Shown in pieces: positions 15,013-17,407 of a DNA stretch of 17,407 nt; within the stretch, counting starts at the first letter, position 1, and every line of letters starts with the position of its first letter. Source of the DNA: DASPTB01 sp035623615 (GTDB lineage: Bacteria; Actinomycetota; UBA4738); assembly GCA_035623615.1 (NCBI GenBank), contig DASPTB010000170.1:1-17407 (forward strand), written 5' to 3'. The position numbers and the translations under genes were made by a program. The notes under the pieces are model-generated. The model was given only the letters and a program-made list of their open reading frames with translations, ran no database searches and had not been told where the DNA came from.

Positions 15013-15024
15013 GCGTGCAGCGTA
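15010..15024 (-). promoter_or_regulatory. Leaderless-type promoter of the GNAT gene
   Basis: On the minus strand TACGCT (15024-15019) is followed by six bases and the ATG at 15012. It shares two base pairs with the -10 of the divergent UPF0145 gene, so polymerase could not bind both at once. Confidence 0.5.
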
Positions 15025-15028
15025 GACT
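15023..15028 (+). promoter_or_regulatory. -10 element of the UPF0145-TM-kynU operon
   Basis: TAGACT fits TANNNT. Transcription would start near 15035, giving a leader of about 29 bases with the RBS AAGGGA (15050-15055) eight bases before the ATG at 15064. It overlaps the -10 of the opposite GNAT gene. Confidence 0.45.
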
Positions 15029-15063
15029 CCCGGCGAGTCGTTGTTCACGAAGGGAGAACCCGG

Positions 15064-15432
15064 ATGCAGACCCAGTACACGGCCCAGGCGTTGCCGATCA
15101 CGACCGCGTTCGAGTTCCCGGGCTGGCGAATCGATCGTTCGCTGGGAACGGTCTTCGGCCTGGTCGTGCGCAGCGTCGGGTTCGTGAAGGGAGTGACCGG
15201 AGGGTTCCGGTCGCTCCGGCAGGGCGAGGTGCCCGAGTACACCGAGGTCCTCGAGGACGCCCGTCGCCACGCCATGGACCGGATGATCGAGAACGCGCGC
15301 ATCCTGGGCGCCAACGCCGTCCTCGCGATGCGCTTCGACTCGTGCGACATCGGCAACGGGCTCGCGGAAGTCGTCGCCTACGGGACGGCCGTGGTGGTAT
15401 CGGCGGGAGCGCCGGCAGGGGCGCCCGCGTGA
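15064..15432 (+). CDS. UPF0145 / YbjQ family protein
   Basis: A 122-residue cytoplasmic protein of the YbjQ family, which forms small oligomeric beta-rich assemblies and is sometimes named a heavy-metal-binding domain; its function is not established. The family pattern is clear: ITTAFEFPGWRIDRSLGTVF with VFGLVVRSVGF, a helix with EYTEVLEDARRHAMDRMIEN, then ARILGANAVLAMRFDSCDIG and VVAYGTAVVV. The last eight residues are Gly/Ala/Pro-rich. The ATG has a good RBS. Its stop overlaps the GTG of the next gene as GTGA, so it leads a coupled three-gene unit ending in kynureninase. Confidence 0.9.
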   Translation: MQTQYTAQALPITTAFEFPGWRIDRSLGTVFGLVVRSVGFVKGVTGGFRSLRQGEVPEYTEVLEDARRHAMDRMIENARILGANAVLAMRFDSCDIGNGLAEVVAYGTAVVVSAGAPAGAPA

Positions 15433-15653
15433 CGGCGCTCGTCATCACGATCCTCGTGATCGTGGTCCTCGTGCTCATCAACGTCGGCATCCGCCGCTAC
15501 GGCGAGCGCGATCGGCCTCAGGGTGGGTGGCAGCGCACGCCCGAGGTGTTCCGGGATCCCTCGACCGGCCGCATGATGCGTGTTTGGGTGGATCCGGACG
15601 ACGGATCGCGGCACTACGTCCCCGAAGAGGGGCCGACCCCGCCCGTGCCGTGA
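15429..15653 (+). CDS. Small single-pass membrane protein, unknown function
   Basis: A 74-residue protein I do not recognise. Residues 3-20 (ALVITILVIVVLVLINVG) form one strong membrane helix, followed by IRRYGERDRP. By the positive-inside rule the polar part should face the cytoplasm. The C-terminal half has RTPEVFRDPSTGRMMRVWVD and DPDDGSRHYVPE, which resembles a short beta-hairpin repeat, and ends in a Pro-rich tail. Both ends overlap neighbouring genes as GTGA (15429 with the UPF0145 stop, 15650 with kynU), which supports it as a real, coupled gene despite its size. Confidence 0.75.
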   Translation: MTALVITILVIVVLVLINVGIRRYGERDRPQGGWQRTPEVFRDPSTGRMMRVWVDPDDGSRHYVPEEGPTPPVP

Positions 15654-16894
15654 CCGGCACCGCGGACGTCCCGCCGGCACAGGAGCCGGAAACGCGCTCG
15701 CGCGCCGAGGCGATGGACGCAGCCGACGAGCTGGCGGGGTTCCGCAACCGCTTCGTCGTCGCCGATCCCTCGACCGTGTACCTGGATGGGAACTCGCTCG
15801 GCCGACTCCCGAAGGCGACCGTGGATCGGGTCGCCGACGAGGTCGGCCGTGGCTGGGGCGACCGCCTCGTCCGCGCCTGGGACGAGGGCTGGATGGAGCT
15901 CGCCGGCGAAATCGCCGACGTGATCGGAACCCGCCTGCTCGGCGCGCGGCCGGGGGAGGTGGTCGTCGGCGACTCGACGACGGTCAACCTCTACAAGCTG
16001 TGCAGCGCGGCGGCCGCCGCGCGTCCGGGGCGCACCGCGATCGTCACCGACCGCGACAACTTTCCCACGGACCGGTACGTCGCCGAGGGCGTCGCCGCCG
16101 CGCGGGGGATGGAGCTGCGCTGGGTCGACGCCGACATGGTCGAGGGTCCGCAGCCCGCCGACGTCGCCGCCGCCCTCGACGATCGCGTCGCGCTCGTGAC
16201 GCTCAGTCACGTCGCGTACCGCACCGCCGCCATCGCCGACATGGCGGCCATTACGGCGCTCGCCCACGAGGCGGGGGCGCTCACGCTCTGGGATCTCAGC
16301 CACGCGGTGGGCTCGGTGCCGGTCGACCTCACCGTATCCGGCGCCGACCTGGCGGTGGGCTGCACGTACAAGTACCTGAACGGCGGCCCGGGCGCGCCCG
16401 CGTTCCTCTATGTGCGGTCCGGGTTGCAGGAGGAGCTTCGGCAGCCGATCTGGGGATGGCTGGGACGGCGCGACCCGTTCGAGATGGCGCAGGGCTACGA
16501 CGCCGCCCCGGGGCTGACGGCCTTCCTGAGCGGAACGCCGCCGATCCTTTCGATGGCGCCCATCGAGGAGGGAGTCCGGATGCTCGTCGAGGCCGGACTC
16601 GACCGCTTGCGCTCCAAGGGCATCGCGCTGACGGAGTACGCGATCGAGCTCTTCGACCGGTGGCTCGCGCCGCTCGGGTTCGCGCTCGGAAGCCCGCGCG
16701 CCCCCGAGCGTCGAGGCTCCCACGTCCTGTTCCGGCACGATCGGGCGAAGGAGCTCTACGAGGCGCTCCTGCGCCGGAACGTCGTCGCAGACTACCGAGA
16801 GCCCCAGGGGATCCGCGTCGGCCTCGCGCCGCTCACCACGCGGTTCGTCGACGTCCACGACGGGCTCGCGACCCTGGCCGAGCTGGCCTCGTAG
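15650..16894 (+). CDS. kynU: Kynureninase
   Basis: This PLP enzyme cleaves kynurenine to anthranilate and alanine, or 3-hydroxykynurenine to 3-hydroxyanthranilate, in tryptophan breakdown. The 414-residue protein is normal length. Lys241 in CTYKYLNGGPGAPAFLYV is the PLP Schiff-base lysine in the kynureninase-specific context. YLDGNSLGRLPKATVD, DSTTVNLYKL, TDRDNFPTDRYVAEG, LSHVAYRTAAIADM, WDLSHAVGSVPVDL and FLSGTPPILSM all fit the family. The GTG at 15650 overlaps the previous stop and leaves a disordered N-terminus of about 20 residues. No tryptophan dioxygenase, formamidase or anthranilate gene is in the window, so it acts on kynurenine made elsewhere or imported. The upstream amino-acid importer at 5363-7978 is not shown to be related. 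Confidence 0.94.
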   Translation: MTGTADVPPAQEPETRSRAEAMDAADELAGFRNRFVVADPSTVYLDGNSLGRLPKATVDRVADEVGRGWGDRLVRAWDEGWMELAGEIADVIGTRLLGARPGEVVVGDSTTVNLYKLCSAAAAARPGRTAIVTDRDNFPTDRYVAEGVAAARGMELRWVDADMVEGPQPADVAAALDDRVALVTLSHVAYRTAAIADMAAITALAHEAGALTLWDLSHAVGSVPVDLTVSGADLAVGCTYKYLNGGPGAPAFLYVRSGLQEELRQPIWGWLGRRDPFEMAQGYDAAPGLTAFLSGTPPILSMAPIEEGVRMLVEAGLDRLRSKGIALTEYAIELFDRWLAPLGFALGSPRAPERRGSHVLFRHDRAKELYEALLRRNVVADYREPQGIRVGLAPLTTRFVDVHDGLATLAELAS

Positions 16895-16900
16895 GCGGCC

Positions 16901-17236
16901 TCAGCCGGCGTCGCCGGCGGCCTCCTCGTCGTCATGCGAGTGGCCTGCATGCCGCTGAAGGTACTCGATGTAGTAGGGGCGCAGAGCGTCCGCCAGCTCG
17001 CCCTCGTCGGACTTCAGCAGGTCGTTCAGCAGCCCGACCGGCGAGTTGAACATGGACAGGTCGCCGACCACGTCCGACTCGGCCTGCTGCATGTTGCCGG
17101 CCGCCGCCTCGGCCTCGGGCATGATCTTCAGGAGGTTCCAGACGAACCTGGCGTCCAGGTGGTGCCGCGCGACCTTCATGGCCCGGTCGTGCAGCTCCTT
17201 GGAGGACAACGCCTGCAGATCCTCGCTCTCGGCCAT
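16901..17236 (-). CDS. DUF1844 family protein
   Basis: A small soluble protein of 111 residues with no known activity. The family core is LQALSSKELHDRAMKVARHH followed by ARFVWNLLKIMPEAEAAAGN and SPVGLLNDLLKSDEGELADALRPYYIEYLQ, mostly helical. The C-terminus is His- and acid-rich (RHAGHSHDDEEAAGDAG), a possible metal-binding tail. The ATG at 17236 is the natural start and follows a promoter closely. It converges on kynU, with six bases between stops; the overlapping GC palindrome at 16904-16918 could help termination but has no T-tract. It diverges from uvrA. Confidence 0.87.
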   Translation of the reverse strand: MAESEDLQALSSKELHDRAMKVARHHLDARFVWNLLKIMPEAEAAAGNMQQAESDVVGDLSMFNSPVGLLNDLLKSDEGELADALRPYYIEYLQRHAGHSHDDEEAAGDAG

Positions 17237-17274
17237 GGGCGGCCAGCCTAGCGATCGTCTGTGAGCCTTGTCAC
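17236..17274 (-). promoter_or_regulatory. Promoter of the DUF1844 gene
   Basis: On the minus strand a -35-like GTGACA (17274-17269) and -10 TAGGCT (17250-17245) are 18 bases apart, and the ATG follows the -10 by eight bases, so the mRNA is nearly leaderless. The -35 lies inside the CTGTGA-N6-TCACAG dyad. Confidence 0.5.
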
Positions 17275-17276
17275 AG
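17259..17276. promoter_or_regulatory. Crp/Fnr-type operator-like dyad
   Basis: CTGTGA (17259-17264) and TCACAG (17271-17276) form a perfect 18-bp dyad with a six-base spacer. It matches the Crp consensus TGTGA-N6-TCACA exactly. It is centred about 30 bp upstream of both likely transcription starts and covers the -35 regions of the DUF1844 gene and uvrA. A regulator bound here could affect both. Part of the right arm is shared with the DNA-damage motif, so the dyad may be partly coincidental. Confidence 0.5.
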
Positions 17277-17299
17277 GGCCCCCGTAGAATGGCCGCGTG
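17268..17299 (+). promoter_or_regulatory. uvrA promoter, leaderless, RecA-NDp/PafBC-like DNA-damage element
   Basis: TTGTCACAG (17268-17276), eight bases, TAGAAT (17285-17290), six bases, then GTG at 17297. The mycobacterial RecA-independent DNA-damage promoter, recalled as TTGTCRGTG-N8-TANNNT, matches at TTGTCA, the final G, the exact N8 spacing and the -10. The mRNA should start at the GTG. No Shine-Dalgarno and no LexA box (GAAC-N4-GTTC) are seen. Confidence 0.6.
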
Positions 17300-17407
17300 G
17301 GCGCCGACCGGCTCGTGATCCACGGTGCCCGTGAGCACAACCTCAGGAACGTCACGCTCGACCTTCCCCGTGACAAGCTGATCGTGTTCACGGGCCTGTC
17401 AGGCTCG
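17297..17407 (+). CDS. uvrA: Excinuclease ABC subunit A, N-terminal fragment (cut by window end)
   Basis: The damage-sensing ATPase of nucleotide excision repair, which loads UvrB onto lesions. Only 37 codons are inside the window. They read ADRLVIHGAREHNLRNVTLD, then LPRDKLIVFTGLSGS, the conserved UvrA N-terminus running into the first Walker A motif (GLSGSGKSS in the family), which the window end cuts. The GTG at 17297 gives a normal short start and follows a leaderless promoter. The reading frame is intact to the last base. With uvrB upstream on the same strand it completes the usual actinobacterial uvrB-uvrA neighbourhood. Confidence 0.93.
   Translation, partial: MGADRLVIHGAREHNLRNVTLDLPRDKLIVFTGLSGS

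Noticed and set aside
16904..16918. Palindrome GCCGGCGTCGCCGGC as a kynU/DUF1844 terminator
   Set aside because: It lies inside the DUF1844 coding end, has almost no loop and no T-tract; codon choice for Gly and Ala explains it.

Overview
The window reads as a chromosomal segment of a high-GC Actinomycetota bacterium, probably an uncultured lineage. The support is very high GC, coding on nearly every base, mostly GTG starts, and the order rpsA-coaE-(insert)-uvrB-(insert)-uvrA, which follows the usual actinobacterial order. Several starts sit exactly six bases after a TANNNT -10 hexamer, which is the actinobacterial leaderless-mRNA pattern. No mobile element, CRISPR array, tRNA or rRNA was seen, and no gene looks recently transferred.

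Layout. (a) 1-279: promoter and leader of rpsA. (b) 280-2326: rpsA (ribosomal protein S1) and coaE (dephospho-CoA kinase). (c) 2389-5234: a tight unit of HAD hydrolase, DUF2203 protein, and ATPase plus permease of an ABC-2 exporter. (d) 5363-7978: a complete polar amino-acid ABC importer (lipoprotein, permease, ATPase). (e) 7994-8905, minus: MscS-type channel. (f) 9032-9403: cupin. (g) 9424-11457: uvrB. (h) 11594-13315, minus: choline dehydrogenase betA, divergent from (i) an amidohydrolase at 13450-14487. (j) 14512-15012, minus: GNAT acetyltransferase, divergent from (k) 15064-16894: UPF0145/YbjQ protein, a 74-aa one-TM protein and kynureninase, joined by GTGA stop/start overlaps. (l) 16901-17236, minus: DUF1844 protein, divergent from (m) uvrA, whose first 37 codons close the window.

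How it works together. The conserved backbone serves translation (S1), CoA synthesis and nucleotide excision repair (UvrA, UvrB). The inserts are metabolic and transport genes. The strongest unusual signal is regulatory. uvrA starts directly from a promoter reading TTGTCACAG-N8-TAGAAT-N6-GTG, which closely fits the mycobacterial RecA-independent DNA-damage promoter (RecA-NDp, bound by PafBC). uvrB has a weaker version, GTGTCCTGA-N8-TACAAT-N6-GTG, in the same register. None of the eight other -10 elements I located has TGTC there. The uvrA element overlaps a perfect CTGTGA-N6-TCACAG dyad of the Crp type. rpsA is also odd: it has a good promoter and a strong Shine-Dalgarno, but no ATG, GTG or TTG at the right distance in its frame. 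An AUC codon sits there instead.
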